The notes under the pieces are model-generated. The model had not been told where the DNA came from. It did not search any database and was given only the letters and a program-made list of their open reading frames with translations. Of a stretch of 64,000 bases of DNA, positions 35,528 through 45,126 are shown piece by piece. This DNA comes from Oribacterium sp. KHPX15 (GTDB taxonomy: Bacteria; Bacillota; Clostridia; Lachnospirales; Lachnospiraceae). Each line of letters starts with the position of its first letter. Position 1 is the stretch's first letter. Position numbers and translations under genes: made by a program. The DNA lies in contig NZ_FNRG01000007.1 in NCBI RefSeq assembly GCF_900107835.1, positions 1 to 64,000 on the forward strand, written 5' to 3'.

Positions 35528-35550
35528 GTGGGCGGCTATTGGCCGCCCAC
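35528..35550 (-). terminator. Hairpin after the large adhesin gene
   Basis: Arms GTGGGCGGC / GGCCGCCCAC with loop TATT and an AAAATTT-type run. It lies 10 bp after the adhesin stop, between it and the pilin gene. Confidence 0.75.
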
Positions 35551-35559
35551 GATTAGTGA

Positions 35560-38500
35560 TCAAAGCTGGTTTTCTTTTCTTTTTCTCAAGACAAGGAAGA
35601 TTCCGCCAAGAGCAACCATAATTGTACCTGCGAGATACATAACGTTTACTCCGATGCTTCCTGTATCCGGAAGTGCAAATTTGATTTCTTCATTTGAAAT
35701 CGAAAGTACATATCCCTTCGGATAAAGAGGGTTCTCTGAATCATAACTGAAGGTAGTTGCTTCCGGGTTTGCAAAGGCAAAGTAGTAAACATTGTTTTTA
35801 TCAACCTGGTAACCTTCAGGTGCCTGGCTTTCTACGAGGCAATACTTTTGTCCGTAGGCAAATGCTTCTTCGGTATCAATATCGTTTAATGATATTTCGG
35901 CAATACCTTGATCATCGGTTGTAAACTGAATGATTTTTGTTTCACCATCCTCATCCGTATATGTCATTGGTATTCCCTTACACTGGGTCTTTCCTGTGCT
36001 GTCTTTTATAGCGGAACCGCTATTGTCAACCTTATAAAGATCAAATACAGCGCCCGCAAGCTTTTTGGAATCCTCTCCCGCCTTATGCTTTACAAGTTTT
36101 ATGCTGGCTGTGGTTCCTGAACCCTGGGCTGCAAGATAGAACTCAGCGTCAAATTTGGTTTCATCACTTGACCAGAGAAGTGTAGCCTTGTTGGTAAGTG
36201 TCACCTTATTGCTTGTAAGCTGAGGTAAAGCATTGTAAGTGATCACAACCTTTGTTTTATCAGGGATGTTAGTAAAGGTAAGCTTATTTCCTTCAATGCT
36301 GTACTTTATGTTGTCGGCTTTCTTTACGACTCCGTTCAGATCCTCTTCTGTTATCTCTATGGTTGAGATGTCAATGATCTGGTTTTCAAATTCATCCAGA
36401 AGTTTCATGACTTTTTCATCGTTTAAAGTATCCTTGTTAGGATTTATAACGATTTCGTAGTCTGCGAGACCTGTTTCCTTATTGTAAGATCCGTCCTTGT
36501 CAAGAATCTGATACTCATAAATGACGTCAGCTTCTGTTTCGAAGGATCCCCACTTAACCTTATTGTTGAAGGTAACGCTTCCTTTACTGTCATTCTTGTT
36601 CTGTAATGCAAGAGCTATGGCAGTATCCTTTTTGACCTTAAGGTAATATCTTATTCTGTATGCATCATAGTACTTTCCTGAACCGTCTACAGGTACCTTT
36701 GGAATACTTATAGTAAGTTTGTGGTTAGCATTATCTACAGAGATATCAGCTTTTCCGCGATCATCGCCCTGATACCAGACGCTTCCGGTATAGATTGTGC
36801 CGTTGTCTGTGGTTCTGTAAGGAACTTCCGTATCCACAAATGAAAGTCTTTCATCATAGGTATCTTCAAATATAAGACCATCCGGATAGGTTCCATTTAA
36901 ACCGTTAAATGCGATGTCATAAGCAAAAATATAGTAGCCGTCATCAGTAACATAAGGTACGGTGCCATTGTTATCACAGTAGATGCTTCCGGTCTTTCTT
37001 ATATTACTGTTGACAATGATAACGGTGTCGCCTCTCCATACATAGTCGTCATTAAACAAGAACTTTGCTGTGTTGTAATGACCCTTATATGTTTCGTAGT
37101 CATTACCGGATGCTCTCGTTACCCAGTCTGTATTGTTTTTGGATGAATAAGTAATGGTAATGGTTCTTGTGCTTCCTGTACCTGTGAGACCGGTATTGTC
37201 ATTATTCTTATCAGTACTTATATTCTTGGTTTCATCCTTATAGAAGATAAAGGATAATAAATAACCGTGCTGATTGTCAGAATGGCCTATCAGCTGTTTT
37301 GAAACAACACATTTTTCCTTATCTGTTAAACCTGTTATTGTAATATCCTGAGTGGTACCAAACAGGTCATCATAATATTCGTATTTGTAAGGCAGATAAT
37401 CGTTTATTCTTAAGTAGTTATAACCGTTCGCAGGAACTTCAACAGTAAGCTCCCAGGTTATCTTCTCACTGGTGTAGGATTTTGCCTTCTTTGTGAATTC
37501 CTTGTAGTAAGTATACGGATTTACACCGGTTTCTGAAGTTACTGAATCATGGTGATTTGTTTTAACGCTGTTCTTTATGGATAAAATGTCTTTACTTGAT
37601 CTGTCAACTTTGGTTTTGTACTTTATCTTAAATGAAGCATTTTTTCCGTACTTTTTAACAAAGTTACTATCAGTAGGTATCCTCCATGTCCAACCGTAAA
37701 CCTTTCCGTCAGAATCCTTAACTAATTCAAGGTCATCCCATTTAACAGTCATATTGACTGTGTCGCTGCCATTTATATAAATATTCAATCCGGTTCCGGT
37801 GTAACTGAGATACTGTCTTGAGTTGGCATCGATGGTATCTGTTATATAAGAAAGATTCGCAATACGCTCTTCATTGGCTTCAATTGTATATGTGATCTCT
37901 CCGTATAAATTTCCGTCGCTATCTTTAAGTACTCCTCCTACACCATTTGTGTATTTTTTCAGGGTCGAGATGTTGAATATATATTCCTTCTTATTGTTAG
38001 AAGGATCTTTATCATCATCGGCAGTGACATTACCTGTATTTCCGGTTGTATCCAGAGTTGCCTTTGCACCATCAGGGACTGAATCGATCTTGGCAAGGTA
38101 CTCGATATTTACAGATTCTCCATCCTTCATTTCAGGTACTTTTACTGTAAATCCCTTACTGTTTTTATTTTCTACTGTGGCTTTGATACTTCCCTTGTTG
38201 CTGGTTATCTTTATATCGCTGCTTGTATCAAGGCTTATAAGGGAACCATTAATGGTATCGGTAACCACTACATTTTCAGAAACACCGTTAGAATAAACAT
38301 TAACAGTGTAGTGAATCATGCCGTCATTCTTATCATAGTATGCCCACTTATTGATGCTGACATCATGCTCTTTATTTATTTTGATAGTCTTTATTACACC
38401 GTTCGGGAATTCGAAATTAACTTCCTCGTTGTTTAATTTACCGCTTATCTCCGCTGTAATCTTTACGTCAGTGGCACTCTGTAAATGCTTAAAGTTCTCA

Positions 38501-41154
38501 TGTTTTGTGTTCCACTGGAAATAAAGTCTTCTTTTCTGAGAGTCTACTATGACTTTGTTTCCGCTTATGGTGTATGTGTGGTCAATGATGACGTCAAAAG
38601 TTGTTTCCTTATCTTCTATGTAGAGGCCTGCCGGGATCTCGTAGTACATCCAGGTGGTATCATTAGGGAACTGAACACCTCCGGATACCTCGCTGAAAGA
38701 GAGATAAAGGGAATATAGAGTCTTGTTCTTTACTGTCCAGGTATTTCCGTCTGATGACTGCTCGGCTCCGGTTATGGACAAAGAGGACAGGAATTCTTTT
38801 ATGTCCTCTTCAGGACCGGTTATCTCTGTCAGTATGACTCCATAAGTGGAAAAGGAATCTGTTACCAGTTCCACATTCTTGATTTCACCTTTGGAGTTCT
38901 CGTTGATAACGGTATCGTCCATGGAAGTAAGGTCTTCAATATCAGAGATATCATTATTCTTAACGTGTATTACCTTAACCTCTTCATCATCTTCTGATTC
39001 TACAGGTTTGATAAAGGTAATCTTAACAGAAACATGTCCATCCGGTTCTATCTTATCGTCTTCCTCGTCAAGGAAGTAAACGTCATAGAGATAAAGGTCA
39101 GATACATGACGCTCTTCTTCACTTATTTTTTCATTGTAGGCATTTTCGATGTCAAGTTTTGTCTCTTCATCCAGAGAATCTGCATGGAGAGTTACATTTC
39201 CATCAAAGGTTGAAGCTCCGAAAGTTGCTGTAACACGTACTTTTCCGTCGTCAGAAATTACTGTCTTTGTAATCTCCTTATATACATTCAGGCTGCCTGC
39301 TGTGCCGCCAAGCTCTATGGTTAGGCAGTCTTCATCTGTGTTGTTTTCAACACGACCCTTGAAGAAAAGTGCGCCTTCGATTGATTTTCCGGATTTTACA
39401 AATGCGGTATCAAAGGTGATCTCAATCTCGTTCTTCTTAAGCTTGTAGGTTCCTACGGTCTCATCGCCGGAAATTACTTTGCCCTTTCCTTCAAATTGTG
39501 AAGTAAGTCCTTCAGGCATGGAATATGCAGCGACTCTTGTGTCCTTGTCGTACATCACATCCTCAGGGATGGAGAAGTACAGTGTAAGACCGATCTTGTT
39601 TCCTGAATCAAAGCTTTCTGACTCGATCCAATCCTCGTGGAACTTCTTAACTGCTGAGGAAATGGTCATATACTCAGAAAGGTCAATGACATCATCATCA
39701 TCTTCTTCGTCTGCAGAATCCTCAAAAGATTCATCAACAGAATCCTCAACAGATTCATCGGAAGAAGCTTCAGTACCCTCCTCTGTCTGAGCTATTGCAG
39801 TCTTATCGGAGTGAGCTGAAATACCGAGCGCCTTTGCTTCTGTGTTTTCAGCTTCAACTTCAGTATCCTCCTCTGTCTGAGCTATTGCAGTTTTATCGGA
39901 ATGAGCTGAAATGCCGAGTGCCTTTGTTTCTGCTGTTTCATTTGTCTCATCAGAAGAGTCGTGATCTTCATCCTCAGAATTCTCTGAATCGTCTTCATAG
40001 ACCTCTGCTGTCTCTACAGAATCAGAATCCTCGTCCTCTACGTAAGAGTCGATTTCAAAAAATTCATCTATTTTTATGGAATCGAAATTATTATCCTCGG
40101 AGTCGTTTTCATTAGCCGATGCTGTTTCAACTATGTTGGAATCTTCGTCTTCTTCCTCATCCTCAGAGTTATTATCGAAAACTTCATTATCTTCTGCAGA
40201 ATCGAAAACTTCGGTCTCCTGATCCTCGGAGCTGTTTTTGAGAACTTCATCAGCAACTGCAGAATCAGAATCCTCGTTTTCCTGATCCTCGGAGTCGTTT
40301 TCGTTAGCCTCAGCTGTTTCAACTAAGCTGGAATCTTCTTCCTCTTCGGAATTATTTTTGAGAACTTCATCATCCTTAACAGAATCAGAATCCTCATTTT
40401 CTTCATCTTCAGAATCATCCTCGAAGATATTTTCAGAAACCTGATTCTCATCAGACTCTTCATCTTCAGAAACGATTTCATCTTCAAAAACGATTTCTTC
40501 TTCGTCTGCTTTATCCTCAGCAGCATCCTCTTCTGCTTCGATTTTCTCAAACTCAATTACTGAATCGGTTTCATCAGCCTGGGTTGTTTTGCTGGACTCA
40601 TCATCGTTGATATCTGTGCTCTTACTTGAATTCTGGCTGTCGTCAGTTTCTGTCTCGGTTTTTTCGAGGTTGCTCTGTGAAGCAATATCAGAAAGCTTTT
40701 CCACAACTGTATCAACGTTTTCATGATGCCATGCGAAAACAGCGCCGGTGTCAGTGTCGCGATTGTCCTCGATGATCTTTCTGATCTTTTCGTCTATAAG
40801 ACGATCCTTCTCACCAAGCTTTTTTGCGAGATCACTTTCAGTCGCAATCTTGTTTCCGTCTTCATCTTCGTCTAAATCAATAATTGGTGAATTGGTCACA
40901 CCGTTTCTGATGAGAGCTCTTTTGGCTTCGTCCCTGCTGATCTCTCCGTTCTGATACTGATCGATGATCCTGTTAATGACATCATCTTTCTTGCCGGCAA
41001 AGGCTACGGTTGTGTTTCCAAAGATAGTTACCATAAAGATAACTATAGACATGATAAGGCTGGTCAGCTGTCTGCTAAGCTTTGAGCCGACTAATGCCTT
41101 GATAAAGACAATGGGGTTAAAACCGGTTTTAGTTCTGTTTCTCGTTTCCTTCAT
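35560..41154 (-). CDS. Large LPXTG surface adhesin / pilus tip protein
   Basis: An 1864-residue secreted protein. A membrane-targeting segment covers about residues 35-55. Residues about 150-510 are extremely acidic and low in complexity (EDSEDEENEDSDS-type runs), including two copies of KALGISAHSDKTAIAQTEE. The rest is long beta-rich repeats that resemble Cna/DUF11-like adhesin modules, with a late B-type domain ending in the E-box YCLVESQAPEGY. The C-terminus has LPDTG, a helix and a basic tail. It is the biggest gene in the pilus operon and the likely tip adhesin. The acidic region may hold calcium or extend the binding tip from the wall. GAGTATAGAG lies just upstream of the ATG. Confidence 0.88.
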   Translation of the reverse strand: MKETRNRTKTGFNPIVFIKALVGSKLSRQLTSLIMSIVIFMVTIFGNTTVAFAGKKDDVINRIIDQYQNGEISRDEAKRALIRNGVTNSPIIDLDEDEDGNKIATESDLAKKLGEKDRLIDEKIRKIIEDNRDTDTGAVFAWHHENVDTVVEKLSDIASQSNLEKTETETDDSQNSSKSTDINDDESSKTTQADETDSVIEFEKIEAEEDAAEDKADEEEIVFEDEIVSEDEESDENQVSENIFEDDSEDEENEDSDSVKDDEVLKNNSEEEEDSSLVETAEANENDSEDQENEDSDSAVADEVLKNSSEDQETEVFDSAEDNEVFDNNSEDEEEDEDSNIVETASANENDSEDNNFDSIKIDEFFEIDSYVEDEDSDSVETAEVYEDDSENSEDEDHDSSDETNETAETKALGISAHSDKTAIAQTEEDTEVEAENTEAKALGISAHSDKTAIAQTEEGTEASSDESVEDSVDESFEDSADEEDDDDVIDLSEYMTISSAVKKFHEDWIESESFDSGNKIGLTLYFSIPEDVMYDKDTRVAAYSMPEGLTSQFEGKGKVISGDETVGTYKLKKNEIEITFDTAFVKSGKSIEGALFFKGRVENNTDEDCLTIELGGTAGSLNVYKEITKTVISDDGKVRVTATFGASTFDGNVTLHADSLDEETKLDIENAYNEKISEEERHVSDLYLYDVYFLDEEDDKIEPDGHVSVKITFIKPVESEDDEEVKVIHVKNNDISDIEDLTSMDDTVINENSKGEIKNVELVTDSFSTYGVILTEITGPEEDIKEFLSSLSITGAEQSSDGNTWTVKNKTLYSLYLSFSEVSGGVQFPNDTTWMYYEIPAGLYIEDKETTFDVIIDHTYTISGNKVIVDSQKRRLYFQWNTKHENFKHLQSATDVKITAEISGKLNNEEVNFEFPNGVIKTIKINKEHDVSINKWAYYDKNDGMIHYTVNVYSNGVSENVVVTDTINGSLISLDTSSDIKITSNKGSIKATVENKNSKGFTVKVPEMKDGESVNIEYLAKIDSVPDGAKATLDTTGNTGNVTADDDKDPSNNKKEYIFNISTLKKYTNGVGGVLKDSDGNLYGEITYTIEANEERIANLSYITDTIDANSRQYLSYTGTGLNIYINGSDTVNMTVKWDDLELVKDSDGKVYGWTWRIPTDSNFVKKYGKNASFKIKYKTKVDRSSKDILSIKNSVKTNHHDSVTSETGVNPYTYYKEFTKKAKSYTSEKITWELTVEVPANGYNYLRINDYLPYKYEYYDDLFGTTQDITITGLTDKEKCVVSKQLIGHSDNQHGYLLSFIFYKDETKNISTDKNNDNTGLTGTGSTRTITITYSSKNNTDWVTRASGNDYETYKGHYNTAKFLFNDDYVWRGDTVIIVNSNIRKTGSIYCDNNGTVPYVTDDGYYIFAYDIAFNGLNGTYPDGLIFEDTYDERLSFVDTEVPYRTTDNGTIYTGSVWYQGDDRGKADISVDNANHKLTISIPKVPVDGSGKYYDAYRIRYYLKVKKDTAIALALQNKNDSKGSVTFNNKVKWGSFETEADVIYEYQILDKDGSYNKETGLADYEIVINPNKDTLNDEKVMKLLDEFENQIIDISTIEITEEDLNGVVKKADNIKYSIEGNKLTFTNIPDKTKVVITYNALPQLTSNKVTLTNKATLLWSSDETKFDAEFYLAAQGSGTTASIKLVKHKAGEDSKKLAGAVFDLYKVDNSGSAIKDSTGKTQCKGIPMTYTDEDGETKIIQFTTDDQGIAEISLNDIDTEEAFAYGQKYCLVESQAPEGYQVDKNNVYYFAFANPEATTFSYDSENPLYPKGYVLSISNEEIKFALPDTGSIGVNVMYLAGTIMVALGGIFLVLRKRKENQL

Positions 41155-41229
41155 ACTATTCTCTATACTCTATAATCAAAATTCAAAGTTAAAATTAAAT
41201 CCGCGGGGTTTAAGCAGTTTTTTAGAGGA

Positions 41230-42027
41230 TCAGCTTCTGTTTCTCTTTACATAAATGATGATCCATGCAAAAAGGATGGATGCTGAGAAACCGGCAATGC
41301 TGAGATAAAGCATCATGCGGCTGTTATCACCGGTCTTTGGTGTTCTCTTGGCGCCAAGGACGATTTTCTCTTCGGGACCCTCAACGTCAGGTACTTCCTT
41401 TTCACGGCTATCACCAAGTACACTTCCGGGTTCAGGCTCCTGGCCGTCGTTGTCATTACCGTTTCCGCCTCCGTGAGGAGAATTTCCGCCGCCTCCGCTA
41501 TGAGTTGAACCGCCGTTTGATTTATCCTCGATCTTAGCTTCAAGGGTTACGGCTGAGTTATTGTCATAATCAGGAACCGCTATGAAGCTGGGTGATGAAT
41601 CGAATTTTGAATTTGTGCTGTAGCAGATGATATAAAGACCGTCTTCGAGATTATCAAAGGAAGCATTGCTGTTTGCATCAGATTTCACAGTGCTCTGTGC
41701 AGTGATGTCCTTTTGAGAGATGACACTTTCAAGCTCCGCAGCTTTCTCTGCGATCTCATTGGCAGTCTTTTCTTCATTAATAAATGCGATATCGATATAC
41801 TCACCGAAATCATCTGTTATTAAATAGGAATAGGTTGAGGCGTCAAATCTGGCCACCTCATAGATTGACAGTTCCCAATCCGGGATCGGAACCTTGTCTG
41901 TATCATGAATATTGATTATCTTTATAGAATTGTTTCCGGCAGCGCTGGCTGTGAAAACCGTAAATGCTGTCATCATAAATGCTAATGCCCCCAGCACCAG
42001 CTTTCTTGCTCTACTCTTTTTTTCCAT
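41230..42027 (-). CDS. Minor pilin / pilus anchor with TPKTG sorting signal
   Basis: A 265-residue surface protein with a signal peptide (1-29), one pilin-like beta domain, a Gly/His/Asn-rich linker, and a C-terminal sorting signal TPKTGD followed by a hydrophobic helix and KRNRS. The sorting motif lacks the usual leading Leu. It is the first gene of the pilus operon. GAGTATAGAG lies just before its start. Confidence 0.8.
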   Translation of the reverse strand: MEKKSRARKLVLGALAFMMTAFTVFTASAAGNNSIKIINIHDTDKVPIPDWELSIYEVARFDASTYSYLITDDFGEYIDIAFINEEKTANEIAEKAAELESVISQKDITAQSTVKSDANSNASFDNLEDGLYIICYSTNSKFDSSPSFIAVPDYDNNSAVTLEAKIEDKSNGGSTHSGGGGNSPHGGGNGNDNDGQEPEPGSVLGDSREKEVPDVEGPEEKIVLGAKRTPKTGDNSRMMLYLSIAGFSASILFAWIIIYVKRNRS

Positions 42028-42071
42028 AAACTCTATACTCGCATTCTTTAATTTAAGAAACTGTCCCTCAA

Positions 42072-42393
42072 CAGTTTGGTTATGAGCCGGAAGGGCTCAG
42101 AAAAGCTAAGATCATGATTGTCGTAAAAAACAAATAATATTTGTCATTTGCGGCAATTCGTATGATAGTACCATTATACTTATAAAACAAATTAAATTGT
42201 CAAAAAAATTTAAGAAATTCACAAAATGTGCAATAGCGACACAAAATTTAAAATTTTTTAGTTAAATTTCATAAATAATATAAAAATATTGTAAAACTGT
42301 ACATTCAAATTAATTTAGCCATATTATAAAAACCGTTTATGAACGTAGTTGAACGAATATGACGGTTTCTTAATAAATGCGGAAAATCAAGCT
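42072..42393. other. AT-rich gap upstream of the pilus and polyamine operons
   Basis: No gene is seen between 42028 and 42400. On the minus strand the pilus leader contains two small hairpins (AAACTGT/ACAGTTT near 42060-42080 and GAGCC/GGCTC near 42087-42101). The rest is very AT-rich. The pilus promoter was not located. Confidence 0.4.
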
Positions 42394-42419
42394 CCTGAAT
42401 AAATGCGTAAAATTAAGTT
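42372..42419 (+). promoter_or_regulatory. 26-bp direct repeat overlapping the speA promoter
   Basis: AATAAATGCG-[G/T]-AAAAT-[C/T]-AAG-[C/T]-T occurs at 42372 and again at 42398, one period of 26 bp. The second copy runs up to the -35 element. It looks like a tandem operator for a repressor or activator of the polyamine operon. Confidence 0.5.
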
Positions 42420-42445
42420 GACATAGAGTTTTTTTCTGATAATCT
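42418..42445 (+). promoter_or_regulatory. Promoter of the polyamine operon
   Basis: Perfect TTGACA at 42418-42423, a 16-base spacer, then TAATCT. This puts transcription start near 42452 and gives a leader of about 290 nt before speA. Confidence 0.7.
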
Positions 42446-42451
42446 AAACTC

Positions 42452-42730
42452 TGATAGAAAGGTAATCCGTTTCTATACAGGCCTGTTGCAGGAACCACGG
42501 GTTCACTGTGAAAAGCTCATCGGACAGGGCCGGCCATTGCCGAAGTGGCATTATGCCACATATTGATCGAGTTAAAAGCTCAATTTTATAAGTTGGTTAC
42601 TTCATAACCAGTGCTTGAAAGCACACTACTTGTGAAACGTTCAATAGGCAATCTGACAGAGGCGGATCTGAAATGATTAAAGGTTGATTACAAGGCAGTG
42701 CTGCGAAAAAGCGGCGCTGCCTTTTGTGTT
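42452..42730 (+). promoter_or_regulatory. Structured leader with terminator before speA (riboswitch or attenuator candidate)
   Basis: A roughly 280-nt leader with a series of hairpins: TAGAAA/TTTCTA, GAACC/GGTTC, a multibranched part closed by CTC...GAG that contains GGCCGGCC and the perfect GTGGCA-TTA-TGCCAC, then GGTTA/TAACC and GTGCTT/AAAGCAC. It ends in a 13-bp terminator hairpin (42692-42723, AAGGCAG...CTGCCTT) and TTTTGTGTT, only 20 bp before the speA ATG. I could not match it to a riboswitch class I know. The layout is that of a transcription-attenuating sensor. Confidence 0.6.
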
Positions 42731-42743
42731 AGGAAGGAAAAAC

Positions 42744-44204
42744 ATGAATCCGGAAAGACAAAAAAAAGCACCTATATATGATGCCCTTGAAAGGTTTAGA
42801 AAGCTCCACGTGGTACCCTTCGATGTCCCGGGACATAAAAGGGGAAGGGGAAATCCGGAGCTGGTCCGTTTCTTAGGTCAGCAATGTGTAGGTATAGACG
42901 TAAATTCCATGAAGCCCCTGGATAATCTCTGCCATCCTGTTTCTATTATCAAGGAAGCGGAAGAACTTGCGGCAGATGCATTCGGCGCAGCCCACTCTTT
43001 TCTTATGGTGGGAGGAACGACCTCTGCCGTACAGGCAATGGTGCTTTCCGCCTGCAAAGCCGGGGACAAGATCATACTTCCCAGAAATGTACATAAAAGT
43101 GCCATCAATGCTCTCGTGCTCTGCGGTGCAACGCCGGTATATATAGATCCAAAGGTGGATGTGGAGCTTGGGATACCTCTCGGTATGGAGGTTCAGGATG
43201 TAAAGAAGGCCATGGAGGATAATCCCGATGCCAAGGCTGTACTGGTAAACAACCCGACCTACTATGGCATCTGCTCGGATTTGAGAACCATCGTAAAGCT
43301 GGCTCATGAGCACAACATGCTTGCCCTGGTGGACGAGGCTCACGGAACCCACTTCTACTTCAGTGAGGAGCTGCCCTGTTCCGCTATGGAAGCAGGTGCC
43401 GATATGGCTTCTGTTTCAATGCATAAGTCTGGAGGAAGTCTCACCCAGAGCTCTCTCCTTTTGCTGGGACCTGAGATGAACCCGGGATACGTGGGACAGA
43501 TCATTAACCTGACCCAGACCACCAGTGCTTCCTATCTCCTTATGTCAAGCCTTGATCTTTCGAGAAGGAATCTTGCATTGAGAGGAAAGGAATCCTTCGA
43601 GAAGGTGGCCCGCATGGCACAGTATGCACGTGATGAGATAAATGAGATCGGCGGGTACTATGCCTATGGCAAGGAGCTCATTAATGGCGGAAGTGTTTAT
43701 GATTTTGACGTAACAAAGCTTGCGGTCCTCACAAACAAGATCGGTCTTGCGGGAATCGAGGTCTACGATCTTCTGAGAGATGAGTACGACATACAGATGG
43801 AATTCGGAGATATCAGCAATATCCTTGCCTACATTTCCATCGGAGATTCTCTTCTCGACATAGAGCGGCTTGTGGGGGCGCTTTCCGATATCAGAAGGCT
43901 TTATGCAAAACCGAAAAAGGATCTTTTTACGGCAGAATACATTTCCCCTGTGGTGGCTACAACGCCGCAGCAGGCATTTTATGCGGAAAAGACCAGGGTG
44001 CCTATCAATGAGTGCGCCGGACATATCTGCGGAGAATCCGTAATGTGCTATCCGCCAGGAATACCGATTCTTGCGCCCGGGGAAGTTATCACGAAGGATA
44101 TCATCGATTATATTCAGTATGCAAAGGAAAAGGGATGCTCCATGCAGGGACCGGAAAGTGATGATATTTCCTACCTTAATGTACTGAAGAAGGGGTCGTT
44201 CTAA
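42744..44204 (+). CDS. speA: Arginine decarboxylase (Orn/Lys/Arg decarboxylase family, SpeA type)
   Basis: A 486-residue PLP enzyme of the Gram-positive SpeA type; the catalytic Lys is in SMHKSGGSLTQSS, and DEAHGTHFYF holds the PLP-contacting Asp. It makes agmatine from arginine. I start at the ATG at 42744 with AGGAAGG upstream, since the earlier in-frame start at 42684 would lie inside the terminator hairpin. It heads the six-gene polyamine operon; the agmatine deiminase downstream supports arginine over lysine. Confidence 0.9.
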   Translation: MNPERQKKAPIYDALERFRKLHVVPFDVPGHKRGRGNPELVRFLGQQCVGIDVNSMKPLDNLCHPVSIIKEAEELAADAFGAAHSFLMVGGTTSAVQAMVLSACKAGDKIILPRNVHKSAINALVLCGATPVYIDPKVDVELGIPLGMEVQDVKKAMEDNPDAKAVLVNNPTYYGICSDLRTIVKLAHEHNMLALVDEAHGTHFYFSEELPCSAMEAGADMASVSMHKSGGSLTQSSLLLLGPEMNPGYVGQIINLTQTTSASYLLMSSLDLSRRNLALRGKESFEKVARMAQYARDEINEIGGYYAYGKELINGGSVYDFDVTKLAVLTNKIGLAGIEVYDLLRDEYDIQMEFGDISNILAYISIGDSLLDIERLVGALSDIRRLYAKPKKDLFTAEYISPVVATTPQQAFYAEKTRVPINECAGHICGESVMCYPPGIPILAPGEVITKDIIDYIQYAKEKGCSMQGPESDDISYLNVLKKGSF

Positions 44205-44265
44205 AAAAATTTTCAGTACTGTTTGAACCGCCGGATAAGAGCGACGGAATGGAGATTAAGATAAA

Positions 44266-45126
44266 ATGGAATTTTGGTTTGAAGAATTACATACAGACAA
44301 TGTGAAGCTGTCCATACGTGTAGATGCACAGCTGTTTTCCGGGGAAAGCGAGTATCAGAGAATTGATGTTTTCAGGTCGCCGGAGTTCGGGAAATTTCTC
44401 TGCTCCAACGGCAGCGTGATCTTTTCCGAGGCGGACGAGTTTGTTTATGACGAGATGATAGTACATGTACCCATGTCTGTTCATCCCGGTGTCAAAAAGG
44501 TGCTGGTAATCGGCGGAGGTGATGGAGGCGTTGCCAGAGAGCTTTCCTATTATGATGAGATCGAGGAAATCGATGTGGTTGAGGAGGATCAGCTTTTTAT
44601 CGATGTCTGCAAGGAATGGTTTCCCGATAATGCCTGCGGTCTCGATGATCCCCGGGTAAAGATCTACAACGAAAACGGTTTAAGATTTCTGAGATCCCGC
44701 CACGATCAGTACGACCTTATCATTAACGACTGTACGGATCCCCTGGGACATACAGCAGGCATGTTTACTAAGGAGTTTTACGGCAACTGCTTCGGAGCCC
44801 TTCATGAAGACGGAATAATGGTATATCAGCACGGAAGTCCCTTCTTTGACGAGGATGAGGAGTCCTGCCGCGCCATGCACAGGAAGGCTTTCAGAAGCTT
44901 TCCGATAAACAGAGTTTACCAGGCTCATATCCCCACCTGTCCGGCAGGCTGCTGGCTCTTCGGTTTTGCCAGCAAGAAGTATCATCCGCTGAAGGATTTC
45001 AACGGTAAAAGATGGAATGCGCGGAATATCAAAACCTGGTACTACACAACACATTTGCACCGCGGAGCATTTATGCTGCCGCGTTATGTAGAGGATCTTT
45101 TAAGCGAGGAGGAAAATAAGATATGA
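44266..45126 (+). CDS. speE: Spermidine synthase (aminopropyltransferase)
   Basis: A 286-residue SpeE: the VIGGGDGGVAREL motif (about residues 86-98) binds the aminopropyl donor, DVVEEDQLF is the acidic strand after it, and NDCTDPLGH is the catalytic Asp segment. It transfers an aminopropyl group from decarboxylated SAM to putrescine. No speD gene is in the window, so the donor source must lie elsewhere. The speE stop overlaps the next start by 4 bp. Confidence 0.92.
   Translation: MEFWFEELHTDNVKLSIRVDAQLFSGESEYQRIDVFRSPEFGKFLCSNGSVIFSEADEFVYDEMIVHVPMSVHPGVKKVLVIGGGDGGVARELSYYDEIEEIDVVEEDQLFIDVCKEWFPDNACGLDDPRVKIYNENGLRFLRSRHDQYDLIINDCTDPLGHTAGMFTKEFYGNCFGALHEDGIMVYQHGSPFFDEDEESCRAMHRKAFRSFPINRVYQAHIPTCPAGCWLFGFASKKYHPLKDFNGKRWNARNIKTWYYTTHLHRGAFMLPRYVEDLLSEEENKI

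Noticed and set aside
36948-36964. Iteron-like GTAACA...ACGGT in the adhesin gene
   Set aside because: The spacer is six bases, not five, and the first base differs.
40131-40556. Lys/Arg-rich frames in the acidic adhesin tract
   Set aside because: They are out-of-frame readings of GAA/GAT-rich DNA.
42684-42743. Earlier in-frame start for speA
   Set aside because: It lies in the leader terminator and adds a non-conserved tail.
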